45,360 bases of DNA from Mediterranea massiliensis (GCA_958402075.1 CATXSD010000007.1:1-45360), one strand, 5' to 3'; numbered from the stretch's first letter, positions 9,507 to 17,770 are shown. Translations and numbers: made by a program. The notes: a model not told the origin generated them from the sequence alone.

Positions 9507-9548
9507 AAAAAAAGCCTCAAAAACCCATTCTAAGGATTTGAGCTTTTG
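9507..9548 (-). terminator. Rho-independent-type hairpin with T-run upstream of susC
   Basis: Read on the minus strand, AAGCTCAAATCC pairs with GGGTTTTTGAGGCTT (bulges allowed) and is followed by TTTTTTT. It lies about 200 bp upstream of the susC promoter. No protein gene ends here on that strand, so it may close a small RNA or isolate susC from upstream transcription. In the rest of 9228-9727 I see only the susC promoter and the rnhA -7 box. Confidence 0.45.
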
Positions 9549-9689
9549 TCATATCACAAGATAAAAAACTGCATCGCGAATTAGAAGATATATAAATGCA
9601 AAATAAAGACATGGCAAACATCCAAATCGCAAAGAGAATACAGCTTAAAAAGTTTTTTCTTCTTAAAGTTTAAAAAAGATTCCATTTGC

Positions 9690-9697
9690 TATCTTTG
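9690..9697 (+). promoter_or_regulatory. -7 box of rnhA
   Basis: TATCTTTG matches the -7 consensus exactly and lies 30 bp ahead of the rnhA start codon. No convincing TTTG is found at the right distance upstream, so the -33 part is weak. Confidence 0.5.
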
Positions 9698-9727
9698 TCA
9701 CCGAAACTATATATCAGCTTTTGCCAC

Positions 9728-10369
9728 ATGAAAAAGAAACAGAAATACTACGTCGTATGGGCCGGCGTCGCCCCGGGCATCTACGACAGCTGGACGGACT
9801 GCCAGCTGCAGACCAAAGGTTACGAGGGCGCGCGGTTCAAGTCGTTCGACACGCGGGAGGAGGCCGAGCGGGCCTTCGCCTCGTCGCCCTACGCCTACAT
9901 CGGCCAGAAGGCAGCCGCAGGGCAGCCGCGGAAAGCCGCCAGCGCGGACGGACCGCTGCCGCCCGAGGTGGTGGAGAACAGCCTGGCCGTGGACGCGGCG
10001 TGCAGCGGCAATCCGGGCCAGATGGAGTACCGCGGCGTACACGTGGCCTCGCGCCAGCAGGTGTTCCACTACGGTCCCGTCTATGGCACGAACAACATCG
10101 GCGAGTTCCTGGCCATCGTCCACGGGCTGGCCCTGCTGAAGCAGAAGGGACTCGACATGCCCCTCTACAGCGACAGCCGCAACGCCATCCTTTGGGTAAA
10201 GCAGAAGCGGTGCAAGACCAAGCTGCCCCGCGAGCCGCGCACCGAGGCCCTGTTCCAACTCATCGAACGGGCCGAGAAGTGGCTGCGCGAGAATACCTAC
10301 ACCACGCCCATCCTGAAGTGGGAGACGGAGAAGTGGGGCGAGGTGCCGGCCGACTTCGGACGGAAATAG
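9728..10369 (+). CDS. rnhA: Ribonuclease H with N-terminal Caulimovirus viroplasmin domain
   Basis: The 213-residue protein combines a short viroplasmin-type domain (about residues 5-60, YYVVWAGVAPGIYDSW, which binds RNA-DNA hybrids in eukaryotic RNase H1) with a catalytic RNase H domain (about 85-213). The acidic residues of the active site are seen in order: D89 in AVDAACSGNPG, E127 in TNNIGEF, D149 in YSDS, and D209 near the end. It removes RNA from RNA-DNA hybrids in the cytoplasm. The ATG at 9728 is preferred because the -7 box at 9690-9697 rules out the upstream ATG at 9686. It converges on a DUF6078 gene 536 bp away. Confidence 0.93.
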   Translation: MKKKQKYYVVWAGVAPGIYDSWTDCQLQTKGYEGARFKSFDTREEAERAFASSPYAYIGQKAAAGQPRKAASADGPLPPEVVENSLAVDAACSGNPGQMEYRGVHVASRQQVFHYGPVYGTNNIGEFLAIVHGLALLKQKGLDMPLYSDSRNAILWVKQKRCKTKLPREPRTEALFQLIERAEKWLRENTYTTPILKWETEKWGEVPADFGRK

Positions 10370-10393
10370 ACAAAGGCCTCTGATAGAAAAGTC

Positions 10394-10567
10394 TTATTGC
10401 CCCCAACCATCAAACGGCTCATAATTGTTCTTGTTAATCAAGTTTACCACTACTTTCACCATGATATCCTTTTCCTCCGTGCGGCTCTCGGCTATCATCA
10501 ACGTAAGAGCTACAAGGGTGTTGTCGGCAATGCGCTTGCTCCCATCCGGATTATAAACCCAAATCGG
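10394..10567 (-). pseudogene. 5'-truncated unknown ORF next to an inverted repeat
   Basis: On the minus strand, 57 sense codons run to a TAA at 10394-10396 and read like real protein: PIWVYNPDGSKRIADN near the start and NNYEPFDGWGQ at the end. There is no start codon at the upstream end; the frame opens right after a TGA that lies inside the left arm of the 25-bp inverted repeat. The codons are less GC-rich than in neighbouring genes. I do not recognise the family. The simplest reading is the surviving 3' end of a gene whose front was lost when the repeat element arrived. It could also be a chance frame. Confidence 0.4.
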
Positions 10568-10613
10568 TCATTAGAGATGATATTACCTTCATTTCTAATG
10601 ACCGATTTGGGTT
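10556..10613. repeat. 25-bp inverted repeat with 8-nt loop
   Basis: The left arm 10556-10580 and right arm 10589-10613 are complementary over 25 bp with one G-T wobble; the outer 20 bp (AACCCAAATCGGTCATTAGA) are perfect. The loop is TATTACCT. The length and near-perfection exceed those of the terminators in this window. It could be a miniature mobile element, a recombination target or a very strong bidirectional terminator between two convergent genes. Confidence 0.8.
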
Positions 10614-10754
10614 AAACAGATTCAATACATTCTTTTTTATTCTTCCGCACATTCTATCTTCCTCAGATTTTTAACTCAATAAATCACAACAAATCACTCT
10701 CAATATGAGCAAGCAAAATCTTCTTCCGTCCCACCCCTCCAATTCTTCCGTTTT

Positions 10755-10882
10755 TTCAGGTGCGACCTGAAGCCTTTTCAGGTCCGTACCTGAAGCCCCT
10801 TCAGTCCCTACCTGAAAGACCTTCAGGTTACGGCTGAATATCACCTGAAAACTTTTCAGGTTTTTCAGAAACAGTACCTGAA
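10755..10882. repeat. Array of ACCTGAA/TTCAGGT dyads phased at about 11-bp multiples
   Basis: Five exact ACCTGAA (starts 10765, 10788, 10810, 10843, 10876) and four exact TTCAGGT (starts 10755, 10777, 10822, 10855) alternate, with three degenerate copies between. Four 18-19 bp dyads result (10765-10783, 10788-10805, 10810-10828, 10843-10861); the last is a perfect palindrome with a 1-nt centre. Steps between like copies are 22-23 or 33 bp, so sites sit on one face of the helix. The array ends 23 bp from the stop codon of the DUF6078 gene. Confidence 0.8.
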
Positions 10883-10905
10883 AAAATCAATACTGATTAT
10901 CAACG

Positions 10906-11355
10906 TTATACAAAGCTGAACTGTTCGACCCGCTCATCGAACGACGGTTCGGCGGTAATGCCGCGCTTGAGGAAGTATTTCCGAATCTCCGCCTGCTCTT
11001 CGGGCGTCACCAGGCGGTCGCCATGCTTGATTTCATAGTATTTCCATCGACCGAAAAAGTTATACACTTTATCCTTTATCCAGACGGCATCGTCGTAGGG
11101 GAAGGAACGCAGCTGGCGCAGCAAGCTTTCGATGCCCCGCGCATAGGAGTACTTCACGATGGGACGGAAGTGAGGACACTGGTCTCCTGCCAGACGACGG
11201 GCGGCGGCAGGCGACAGGATGTGGATGAACGTACGCTCGGCCGGCACACCAAGCCCCAGCGCACAACGCAGGCACTGTGCAGCCCGCGGACAGCCCTCGT
11301 GCAGACAGAGGGTGTAGGAAGCGGGCAGTTCATTGTAGTCGAAATCGGTTATCAT
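10906..11355 (-). CDS. DUF6078 family protein
   Basis: The 149-residue product resembles the DUF6078 proteins found in Bacteroidales; the function is unknown. The N-terminal third is cysteine-rich (TLCLHEGCPRAAQCLRC, with further H and C residues in GDQCPHF), which suggests a metal site such as zinc or an iron-sulfur centre. The middle has KYSYARGIESLLRQL, and the C-terminal part a basic YEIKHGDR segment. There is no signal peptide, so it is likely cytoplasmic. It follows the MsbA-like exporter gene by 20 bp on the same strand, so both should share a transcript. A phased dyad array lies directly downstream. Confidence 0.7.
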   Translation of the reverse strand: MITDFDYNELPASYTLCLHEGCPRAAQCLRCALGLGVPAERTFIHILSPAAARRLAGDQCPHFRPIVKYSYARGIESLLRQLRSFPYDDAVWIKDKVYNFFGRWKYYEIKHGDRLVTPEEQAEIRKYFLKRGITAEPSFDERVEQFSFV

Positions 11356-11375
11356 AGGCAGAAAAGATGGTTTGG

Positions 11376-13214
11376 TCAGTTCAGCGACTGCATGTCGTTC
11401 AGCCGCTTGTAGTATCCGTTCAGGGCGAGCAGCTCCTCGTGGCGGCCGCGCTCCACAATCTCGCCCTCGTAGAGGACGCAGATTTCGTCGGCGTTGCGGA
11501 TGGTGGAGAGGCGGTGGGCGATGGCGATGGTGGTGCGCGTCTTCATCAGGCGTTCCAGGGCCTCCTGCACCAGTCGTTCGCTTTCCGTATCGAGGGCCGA
11601 GGTAGCCTCGTCGAGGATGAGGATGGGTGGGTTCTTCAGGATGGCGCGGGCGATGCTGATGCGCTGACGCTGGCCGCCGGAGAGCTTGCCGCCGCGGTCG
11701 CCGATGTTGGTGTTGTAGCCGTCGGGGGTCTCCATGATGAAGTCGTGGGCGTTGGCAATCTTGGCCGCGGCGACGACCTGCTCCATCGTGGCCCCCTCCA
11801 CGCCGAAGGCGATGTTGTTGAAGAAGGTGTCATTGAAGAGGATGGCCTCCTGGTTGACGTTGCCGATGAGCGAGCGCAGGTCGCGGATGCGCACGTCCTT
11901 CACGTTGGTGCCGTCGATGAGTATCTCGCCCTGCTGCACGTCGTGGTAGCGCGGCAGGAGGTCGACCAGCGTCGACTTGCCCGAGCCCGACTGGCCCACC
12001 AGTGCGATGGTCCGTCCGCAGGGCACGGTCAGGTTGACGTGCTTCAGCACCTCGCGCCGTCCGTCGTAGCTGAAGCTGATGTCGCGGAACTCTATCTGAT
12101 GTTCCAGCCCCTTCAGCGGCTTCGGGTGGGCGGGTTCCTTGATGGGGTTCTCGGCCAGCAGTATCTTGTCGATGCGCTCCATCGAGGCGAGGCCCTTCGG
12201 AATGTTGTAACCGGCCTTGGAGAACTCCTTCAGCGGATTAATGACACTGTACAGGATGACGAGGTAGAAGATGAACGACGGAGCGTCTATCGTGGAGCTG
12301 TTCTTCAGGATGAGCGTGCCGCCGAACCACAGCACGATGACGATGAGGCACGTGCCCAGGAACTCGCTCATCGGATGGGCCAGCGCCTGGCGCGTGGCCA
12401 CGCGGTTGATGGCGTCACGGTATTCGTTGCTGCACTTGTCGAAGCGGGCCTCCATCTTCTTCTCGGCAATGAAGGCCTTGATGATGCGCAGGCCGCCCAG
12501 CGTCTCTTCCAGCTGTGACATGGTGTCGCTCCACTTGCTCTGCGCGTCAAGCGACTGGCGCTTCAGCTTCTTGCCCACGGTACCCATGATCCATCCCATG
12601 ACGGGCACCACCAGCAGGGTGAACAGGGTCAGCTGCCAGCTGACGGCAATGAGCGTGGCAAAGTAGACGATAATCAGGATGGGGTTCTTGATGAGCATGT
12701 CCAGCGAGCTGGTGACCGACGTCTCCACCTCGGTCACGTCGCCGCTCATGCGGGCAATGATGTCGCCCTTGCGCTCCTCCGAGAAGAAGGCCAGCGGCAG
12801 GCGCAGCACCTTGTTGTAGACCTGCCGGCGGATGTCGCGCACCACGCCCGTGCGAAGCGGTATCATCACGGCCGACGAGGCGAAATAGGCCAGCGTCTTG
12901 AACAGCGTCATCACCGCCAGGAACACGCCCAGTATCAGCAGCGTCAGCGAAGCTCCCTGGGCAGCTATCATTTGCGACACGCCGTAGTAGAAATTGTTCA
13001 CCACAATGTCCTTCAAGTCCATGCCCGCCGTATCCCATGCCACGAACTCGTAGGCCTTCGTATCCATCTTGAACAATATCTGAAGGATGGGAATGATCAG
13101 GGAGAACGAGAATATATTCAAAAAAGCCGACAGCAGGTTGAGGAACAGCGCCCACACCAGATACTTCTTGTAGGGCGGCACGAAGCGGCGCAGCAGTTGG
13201 AGAAATTCTTTCAT
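11376..13214 (-). CDS. MsbA-like ABC transporter (fused permease and ATPase)
   Basis: The 612-residue protein has six predicted membrane helices in the first ~330 residues, then an ATP-binding domain. Key motifs are Walker A LVGQSGSGKST (near 405-415), the signature LSGGQRQRISIARA (near 510), Walker B ILILDEATSALD (near 530) and a switch histidine in IAIAHRLSTI. This half-transporter layout is that of MsbA, which flips lipid A-core across the inner membrane, though multidrug exporters look alike. The divergent neighbour is the envelope-glycan cluster, which favours a lipid-linked substrate. The start MKEFLQLLRRF at 13214 fits a full promoter at 13242-13272. Confidence 0.88.
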   Translation of the reverse strand: MKEFLQLLRRFVPPYKKYLVWALFLNLLSAFLNIFSFSLIIPILQILFKMDTKAYEFVAWDTAGMDLKDIVVNNFYYGVSQMIAAQGASLTLLILGVFLAVMTLFKTLAYFASSAVMIPLRTGVVRDIRRQVYNKVLRLPLAFFSEERKGDIIARMSGDVTEVETSVTSSLDMLIKNPILIIVYFATLIAVSWQLTLFTLLVVPVMGWIMGTVGKKLKRQSLDAQSKWSDTMSQLEETLGGLRIIKAFIAEKKMEARFDKCSNEYRDAINRVATRQALAHPMSEFLGTCLIVIVLWFGGTLILKNSSTIDAPSFIFYLVILYSVINPLKEFSKAGYNIPKGLASMERIDKILLAENPIKEPAHPKPLKGLEHQIEFRDISFSYDGRREVLKHVNLTVPCGRTIALVGQSGSGKSTLVDLLPRYHDVQQGEILIDGTNVKDVRIRDLRSLIGNVNQEAILFNDTFFNNIAFGVEGATMEQVVAAAKIANAHDFIMETPDGYNTNIGDRGGKLSGGQRQRISIARAILKNPPILILDEATSALDTESERLVQEALERLMKTRTTIAIAHRLSTIRNADEICVLYEGEIVERGRHEELLALNGYYKRLNDMQSLN

Positions 13215-13241
13215 AACTAATTCTATCGATGTCAGAGGGGA

Positions 13242-13272
13242 CAAAGATAGTGCAATCCGAGGGAAGTACAAA
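13242..13272 (-). promoter_or_regulatory. Promoter of the MsbA-like gene
   Basis: On the minus strand TTTG (13269-13272) and TATCTTTG (13242-13249) are 19 bp apart, an exact match to the Bacteroides consensus. The start codon follows about 28 bp after the -7 box. Confidence 0.72.
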
Positions 13273-13372
13273 ATGAAAACCACGTTTTCAGATTTATACA
13301 GACCAACAGCGGCCCCACTTATCAAAAGATTAGGAATAATCCCCCGCATCGCCACTTTTACTGTCCGTTCAG

Positions 13373-13403
13373 TTGGATAACTTGAAAAAAATACGTAGTT
13401 TTG
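13373..13403 (+). promoter_or_regulatory. Promoter of the envelope-glycan operon
   Basis: TTG (13373-13375) and TAGTTTTG (13396-13403) are 20 bp apart. Transcription would start near 13410, past the ATG at 13401, so translation must start at 13419 or 13449. The divergent MsbA-like promoter lies about 100 bp away. Confidence 0.6.
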
Positions 13404-13448
13404 CTTTCCTATAGTAAAATGGCATTAACTAACGAACCGAATAGAGTT

Positions 13449-14054
13449 ATGAGCTTTACCGAACTTTGCAACCCCATCTTCGTGCAGTCCATCGGCGACT
13501 ATCACAAGACCGACAACGTGGATACCCCCATCCGGAACCCCTATCCGCTGAAGAGCATCGAATACTACCTGTATCTGAAGAACTGGATAGACACCGTGCA
13601 ATGGCACTTCGAGGACATCATCCGCGACCCGAACATCGACCCCGCCGAGGCCCTCACGCTGAAGCGCCGCATCGACAAGTCCAACCAGGACCGCACCGAC
13701 CTGGTAGAGCTGATAGACAGCTATTTCCTGGACAAATACAAGGACGTCCGCGTGCAGCCCGACGCCACCATCAATACTGAAAGCCCCGCCTGGGCCATCG
13801 ACCGCCTGTCCATCCTCGCGCTGAAGATTTACCACATGCGCCAGGAAGTGGAGCGCACCGACACCACGCCCCAGCATCACAAGCAGTGCGCCGACAAGCT
13901 GGCCGTCCTGCTGGAGCAGCAGAAAGACCTCTCCACGGCCATCGACCAGCTCCTGGCCGACATCGAGGCCGGACGCAAGTACATGAAGGTGTACAAGCAG
14001 ATGAAGATGTACAACGACCCCGACCTGAACCCCGTACTCTACGGCAAGAAGTGA
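13449..14054 (+). CDS. DUF4254 domain-containing protein
   Basis: The 201-residue product (MSFTELCNPIFVQSIGDYH) belongs to DUF4254, a soluble mostly helical family found beside glycosyltransferase genes in Bacteroidales. The molecular function is not established. Conserved-looking stretches are YLKNWIDTVQWHFEDIIRDP, NQDRTDLVELID and SPAWAIDRLSILALKIYHM. There is no signal peptide. Alternative in-frame starts lie at 13419 and 13401; the latter overlaps the promoter. Its stop codon shares one base with the start of the GT9 gene (TGATG at 14052-14056), so translation is probably coupled and the two products may work together on core glycan assembly. Confidence 0.82.
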   Translation: MSFTELCNPIFVQSIGDYHKTDNVDTPIRNPYPLKSIEYYLYLKNWIDTVQWHFEDIIRDPNIDPAEALTLKRRIDKSNQDRTDLVELIDSYFLDKYKDVRVQPDATINTESPAWAIDRLSILALKIYHMRQEVERTDTTPQHHKQCADKLAVLLEQQKDLSTAIDQLLADIEAGRKYMKVYKQMKMYNDPDLNPVLYGKK

Positions 14055-15103
14055 TGAAGCTATTGGTGATACGCTTTTCGGCCTTCGGCGATGTGGCTAT
14101 GACGGTGCCCGTCATCGACAGCCTCGCCCGCCAATATCCTCAAGTGGACATCACAGTGCTGAGCCGCCCCTTCGTACAGCCCCTGTTCGGAGGGATGCCC
14201 ACCAACGTCCGCTTCCGTGGTGTCGACCTGAACAACTACAAGGGCCTGGGAGGACTGGTACGCCTCTTCCGCGAACTCCGTCGCGAGGGTTACGACACCG
14301 TGGCCGACCTGCACGACGTGCTTCGCGGCAAGGTGATCCGCACCCTCTTCCACCTGTCGGGAGCCCGCACTGCCCACATCGACAAAGGCCGGCGCGAGAA
14401 GCGTGCCCTGGTTCGGGACGGAGCATCGGCCCACCAGCCGCTCCCCACCTCGTTCGCCCGCTACGAAGCCGTATTCAGCCAACTGGGATTACCTGTCCAC
14501 ACCATCTTCCGCTCCATCTATGGCGACGGGCAGGGCGACCCGGCCCTTTTCCAAGATATTACCGGCCTGCCCGACGGCAAGTCGTGGATAGGCATCGCCC
14601 CCTTTGCCGCCCATCGGGGCAAGATATTGCCCGCCTCCACCACCGAGACACTCATTTTCCGTCTGGCAGAACGCACTGATTGCCGGGTCTTCCTCTTCGG
14701 AGGCGGCAAAGCTGAAACGCCCCAGTTGGATCAATGGGCAACCACTTACCCAAACGTCACCTCGCTGGCCGGCAAGCTGAAACTGAATCAGGAACTGGCA
14801 CTGATGAGCCACCTGCAAGTGATGATCTCCATGGATTCGGCCAACATGCACCTTGCCTCGCTCACCGCCACCCCCGTTGTCTCCGTATGGGGAGCCACGC
14901 ATCCCCATGCCGGTTTCATGGGCTGGCACCAGAGCATTGACAACGCCGTCCAGACAGACCTGCCCTGCCGCCCCTGCTCCGTCTTCGGCAACAAGCCCTG
15001 CCGCCGCGGCGACTATGCCTGCCTGACGACCCTCCAGGCGGAAGACATCATTCGGAAAATAGATTCAATCATCCATCAACCTCGAAAGGAGAACAACGCA
15101 TGA
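14054..15103 (+). CDS. Glycosyltransferase family 9 (heptosyltransferase-like)
   Basis: The 349-residue protein starts MKLLVIRFSAFGDVAMTVPV, the N-terminal glycosyltransferase-B motif of the GT9 heptosyltransferases. It has the C-terminal donor-site stretch MDSANMHLASLTATPVVSVWG. GT9 enzymes add heptose or a related sugar to the lipopolysaccharide inner core at the cytoplasmic face of the inner membrane; the exact donor cannot be read from sequence. The gene is translationally coupled at both ends: it overlaps the DUF4254 stop by one base, and its own stop overlaps the next start in an ATGA at 15100-15103. Confidence 0.9.
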   Translation: MKLLVIRFSAFGDVAMTVPVIDSLARQYPQVDITVLSRPFVQPLFGGMPTNVRFRGVDLNNYKGLGGLVRLFRELRREGYDTVADLHDVLRGKVIRTLFHLSGARTAHIDKGRREKRALVRDGASAHQPLPTSFARYEAVFSQLGLPVHTIFRSIYGDGQGDPALFQDITGLPDGKSWIGIAPFAAHRGKILPASTTETLIFRLAERTDCRVFLFGGGKAETPQLDQWATTYPNVTSLAGKLKLNQELALMSHLQVMISMDSANMHLASLTATPVVSVWGATHPHAGFMGWHQSIDNAVQTDLPCRPCSVFGNKPCRRGDYACLTTLQAEDIIRKIDSIIHQPRKENNA

Positions 15104-16140
15104 ACTGCTACCTGTCACGCAACTACAAGGACCTGAACGGTGCCGGCAACAAGGCCAAAACTGATATGGAACAGATTATGGCTTCCATGGGGTTCAAGAA
15201 CATAGGACTGAAACGCACCTTCTACCACAACCAGGTCATCTCATTCTTTCTGACACTGGCCGGAGTCATCAAAGCGGTATGCTGCCTGAGAAAGGGAGAT
15301 GTACTGCTGCTCCAATATCCGCTCAAGAAATACTTTGCCTTCCTCTGCAACGCGGCACACCTGAAAGGATGCAAAGTCATTATCCTGATACACGACCTGG
15401 GTAGCTTCCGCCGCAAGAAGCTCACGATTCCCCAAGAAATCAGACGACTGAACCATGCGGACTATGCCATCGCTCTCAACCCGAGCATGCAGAAATGGAT
15501 GAAGGAGCACGGCTGTACAATGCCTACCGGCAGTCTGGGCATCTGGGATTACCTCTCGCAGAGCCATTGCCCCTCCCGCATAGCCGCACCGACATCCTAC
15601 AAGGTGGTGTATGCCGGTGCACTGAACCGACGAAAGAATGCGTTCCTGTACCAGTGGGGAAATTATATCAAGCATTACGAAGTCTCTCTGTATGGCACCG
15701 AACCTGACGCCAACTCCATGGCCGGCAAAGAACATTTCGACATCAAAGGGTTTGCCCAGTTTGACCGCCTCATCGCCTCGGCCGACGGCCACTTCGGCCT
15801 GGTATGGGACGGCGACTCTGTACAGACCTGTTCGGGCAACTTCGGGGAGTACCTGCAATTCAACAACCCACACAAGACCTCCCTCTACATCCGCTGCGGA
15901 CTACCCGTCATCATCTGGGACAAAGCGGCCCTCGCACCTTTCATCCTCCGTCATCACATCGGGTTCTGCATCAGCAGCCTGGAGGAGCTGGATGCCAAGC
16001 TGGACTCCCTATCCTCGGAAGAATACCTCCAGATGAGGGCAAACGTACTCCAAATGAGCAACGATTTGTCCGAAGGGCATTATTTCAGACAAGCCGTTTC
16101 GGCAGCGCTCGAAGCCGTCGGACATACTCCATCCGCCTAA
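15100..16140 (+). CDS. Glycosyltransferase, Gtf3/galactofuranosyltransferase-like
   Basis: The 346-residue protein starts MNCYLSRNYKDLNGAGNKAK, an opening shared with the Gtf3-like and galactofuranosyltransferase proteins of the glycosyltransferase-B fold. The middle has QYPLKKYFAFLCN and a LIHDLGSFR motif, and the C-terminal half has the donor-side VYAGALNRRKN and HFGLVWDGDSVQTCSG. It probably adds one sugar to a core or O-chain intermediate; donor and acceptor are unknown. A GGAG lies 9 nt ahead of its start. The last codons overlap the convergent GT32 gene by 4 bp, so no terminator separates the two transcripts. Confidence 0.8.
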   Translation: MNCYLSRNYKDLNGAGNKAKTDMEQIMASMGFKNIGLKRTFYHNQVISFFLTLAGVIKAVCCLRKGDVLLLQYPLKKYFAFLCNAAHLKGCKVIILIHDLGSFRRKKLTIPQEIRRLNHADYAIALNPSMQKWMKEHGCTMPTGSLGIWDYLSQSHCPSRIAAPTSYKVVYAGALNRRKNAFLYQWGNYIKHYEVSLYGTEPDANSMAGKEHFDIKGFAQFDRLIASADGHFGLVWDGDSVQTCSGNFGEYLQFNNPHKTSLYIRCGLPVIIWDKAALAPFILRHHIGFCISSLEELDAKLDSLSSEEYLQMRANVLQMSNDLSEGHYFRQAVSAALEAVGHTPSA

Positions 16141-16844
16141 CGCCTGAGCAACAGATAGCGGCAGACTTTGAACAGGTGCTTGACGTACAACTCGATCCTG
16201 CGCCCCAGTTTCCTTGTGCGCCAGCTTCCATAAATGGTATGTAAGGCAAAAGCATCCGGATGGACCTCCACCCCCCGGTTACAAGGAGTGAGATAATAGC
16301 CGGGATAAATCACCACATCGTCCTCCAAATGCTGCTCCGTGTCTTCAGGTCTATATCCTCTGGCATAAGCCATATCCAGCATCACCACCGGAGAAATCGT
16401 CAGGTCGTATGTGCCGTCCGGCTTCAGAAAAGGACGCTGGTTGTAATAGTCGAACACCGCCTTGCAATAGGCGTTCCCCTTCTCTCCCATCAGAAAAGCT
16501 GCCTGTAATTGCAACTGCTGGCCGATATGTTCATGAAAGGTGGCAAAACCATGCTCGGGGATGAACCGGTCAAAGCGCTCCTTTATCAGGATATCACTGT
16601 CCATATACACTCCACCTTCCTTGTAGACGGCATAGAAACGGACTACATCGGCAGCAAAAGCCCACTTACGTGCCGCCAGAGCCTCGTCGATAAAGCGGCA
16701 ACCGATAGCTTTAGCATCTTCGTACGTCCAGCGGCGCACCTCATAATCGGGCAATACACGCTTCCAGCTGTCCAGACAAATCTGTATCTCGACCGGAAAA
16801 GGATCGTTGCTGAACCAGCACAGATGGATGATTTTTGGTATCAT
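16137..16844 (-). CDS. Glycosyltransferase family 32 (DXD sugar transferase)
   Basis: The 235-residue protein begins MIPKIIHLCWFSNDPFP, the classic start of GT32 (OCH1 and capsular polysaccharide transferases). It has RWTYEDA, an AFAADVVRFYAVYKEGGVYMD region and the metal- and nucleotide-binding DSD triad at residues 82-84. It should transfer a hexose from a nucleotide sugar in the cytoplasm. It is the second gene of a minus-strand pair: its ATG overlaps the stop of the GT8 gene (16841-16844). At its end it overlaps the convergent Gtf3-like gene by 4 bp. Confidence 0.88.
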   Translation of the reverse strand: MIPKIIHLCWFSNDPFPVEIQICLDSWKRVLPDYEVRRWTYEDAKAIGCRFIDEALAARKWAFAADVVRFYAVYKEGGVYMDSDILIKERFDRFIPEHGFATFHEHIGQQLQLQAAFLMGEKGNAYCKAVFDYYNQRPFLKPDGTYDLTISPVVMLDMAYARGYRPEDTEQHLEDDVVIYPGYYLTPCNRGVEVHPDAFALHTIYGSWRTRKLGRRIELYVKHLFKVCRYLLLRR

Positions 16845-17770
16845 AACTTTATTCGTTTAAATGTTCTATATCCGTTCACCCAATGCATGTATCCCGACAA
16901 CCTTCTATTCCATCGCCAGCAATGCTCTTTCCAGGTCAAGGCCGGCCGTTCGCCTCTCCACGGGGTCCTGTCGAGATAAGCCAAATAGAGATTACGCCAC
17001 GGATGAAGGCAGCGTGTGCCCCAAGGTTTCCGCTTGGAAGAGAAATGCACAATGACCCGATATTTCAGGATTTCGTCTGATACCGTACCTTCTTCCCGTG
17101 CTGTCAGATACCGCTTCCGGCGGAAGAGGTAATCGTGCAGATTGTAACGGTAGGGCAACCACAGGACATGCTGATACAACAATGCGTTCAGTACATCCTG
17201 ATCGTGATAAGGAAGGGAAGGATGCCCCTTGACAAAATCCAGTGCACGGCCGACAAAGTCCGATTGCCTCAGAAAATCCAGATGGAGCAACATGACACCG
17301 CTATTGAAATAGTCGAAACGCGCAGGATCCATACCCAAACGGGTGCAATCCTCCGAAATGCCCTTATGCACATCCTTCACGGCCGCCAAGGCCTTGCCCG
17401 CCAAATCACATTTCCACAAATCGACCAAGGAACCAACGACAATCAGGTCGCAATCCAGATAAAGGACCCGTGAGATGGATGACGGGAGCACCGTAGGGAT
17501 AAACAATTTACAATAAGCAGCCAACGACACGTAGGACTGCGTTTCGGGGAAAACATCCAGAATCAGGGAGTCTATCTCATAAAAATGTATCTGCTGCCCA
17601 TACCGCCCTTCTACCAGTTCTTGAAGAGATCTTCGATAATCAGCATCCAACCGATTTCCCAACACATGAACGGAAACCTGCTCACCCTTGTTGTTCTCCA
17701 ACAAAGACGTCAGCATCACGCAACAGTATTTCGCATAATTCGAATCTATGCAACAGGCAATATCTATCAT
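16841..17770 (-). CDS. Glycosyltransferase family 8
   Basis: The 309-residue protein opens with MIDIACCIDSNYAKYCCVML, typical of GT8 (LgtC and GspA types). It carries LYLDCDLIVVG, where D106 and D108 form the DXD metal site, and a downstream YFNSGVMLL acceptor-side motif. GT8 enzymes add galactose or glucose with retention, often in lipopolysaccharide core. The open frame runs 55 codons further upstream, but a consensus promoter at 17790-17821 sets the transcript start near 17783, so the ATG at 17770 is right. The C-terminal tail is rich in W, R and K, suggesting membrane contact. It is coupled to the GT32 gene by a 4-bp overlap. Confidence 0.9.
   Translation of the reverse strand: MIDIACCIDSNYAKYCCVMLTSLLENNKGEQVSVHVLGNRLDADYRRSLQELVEGRYGQQIHFYEIDSLILDVFPETQSYVSLAAYCKLFIPTVLPSSISRVLYLDCDLIVVGSLVDLWKCDLAGKALAAVKDVHKGISEDCTRLGMDPARFDYFNSGVMLLHLDFLRQSDFVGRALDFVKGHPSLPYHDQDVLNALLYQHVLWLPYRYNLHDYLFRRKRYLTAREEGTVSDEILKYRVIVHFSSKRKPWGTRCLHPWRNLYLAYLDRTPWRGERPALTWKEHCWRWNRRLSGYMHWVNGYRTFKRIKL

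Noticed and set aside
10556..10613. Integron attC site
   Set aside because: The right end reads GTTAAAC, which fits the attC consensus, but the left end does not give the complementary box, the arms are too perfect, and no integrase or cassette genes are present.
10397..10615. Small plus-strand ORF of 72 codons
   Set aside because: It overlaps the inverted repeat and lies opposite the more protein-like minus-strand remnant. No family is recognisable.
10755..10882. CRISPR array
   Set aside because: The units are palindromic 7-9 bp half-sites with spacers of only a few bp, and no cas gene is in the window.
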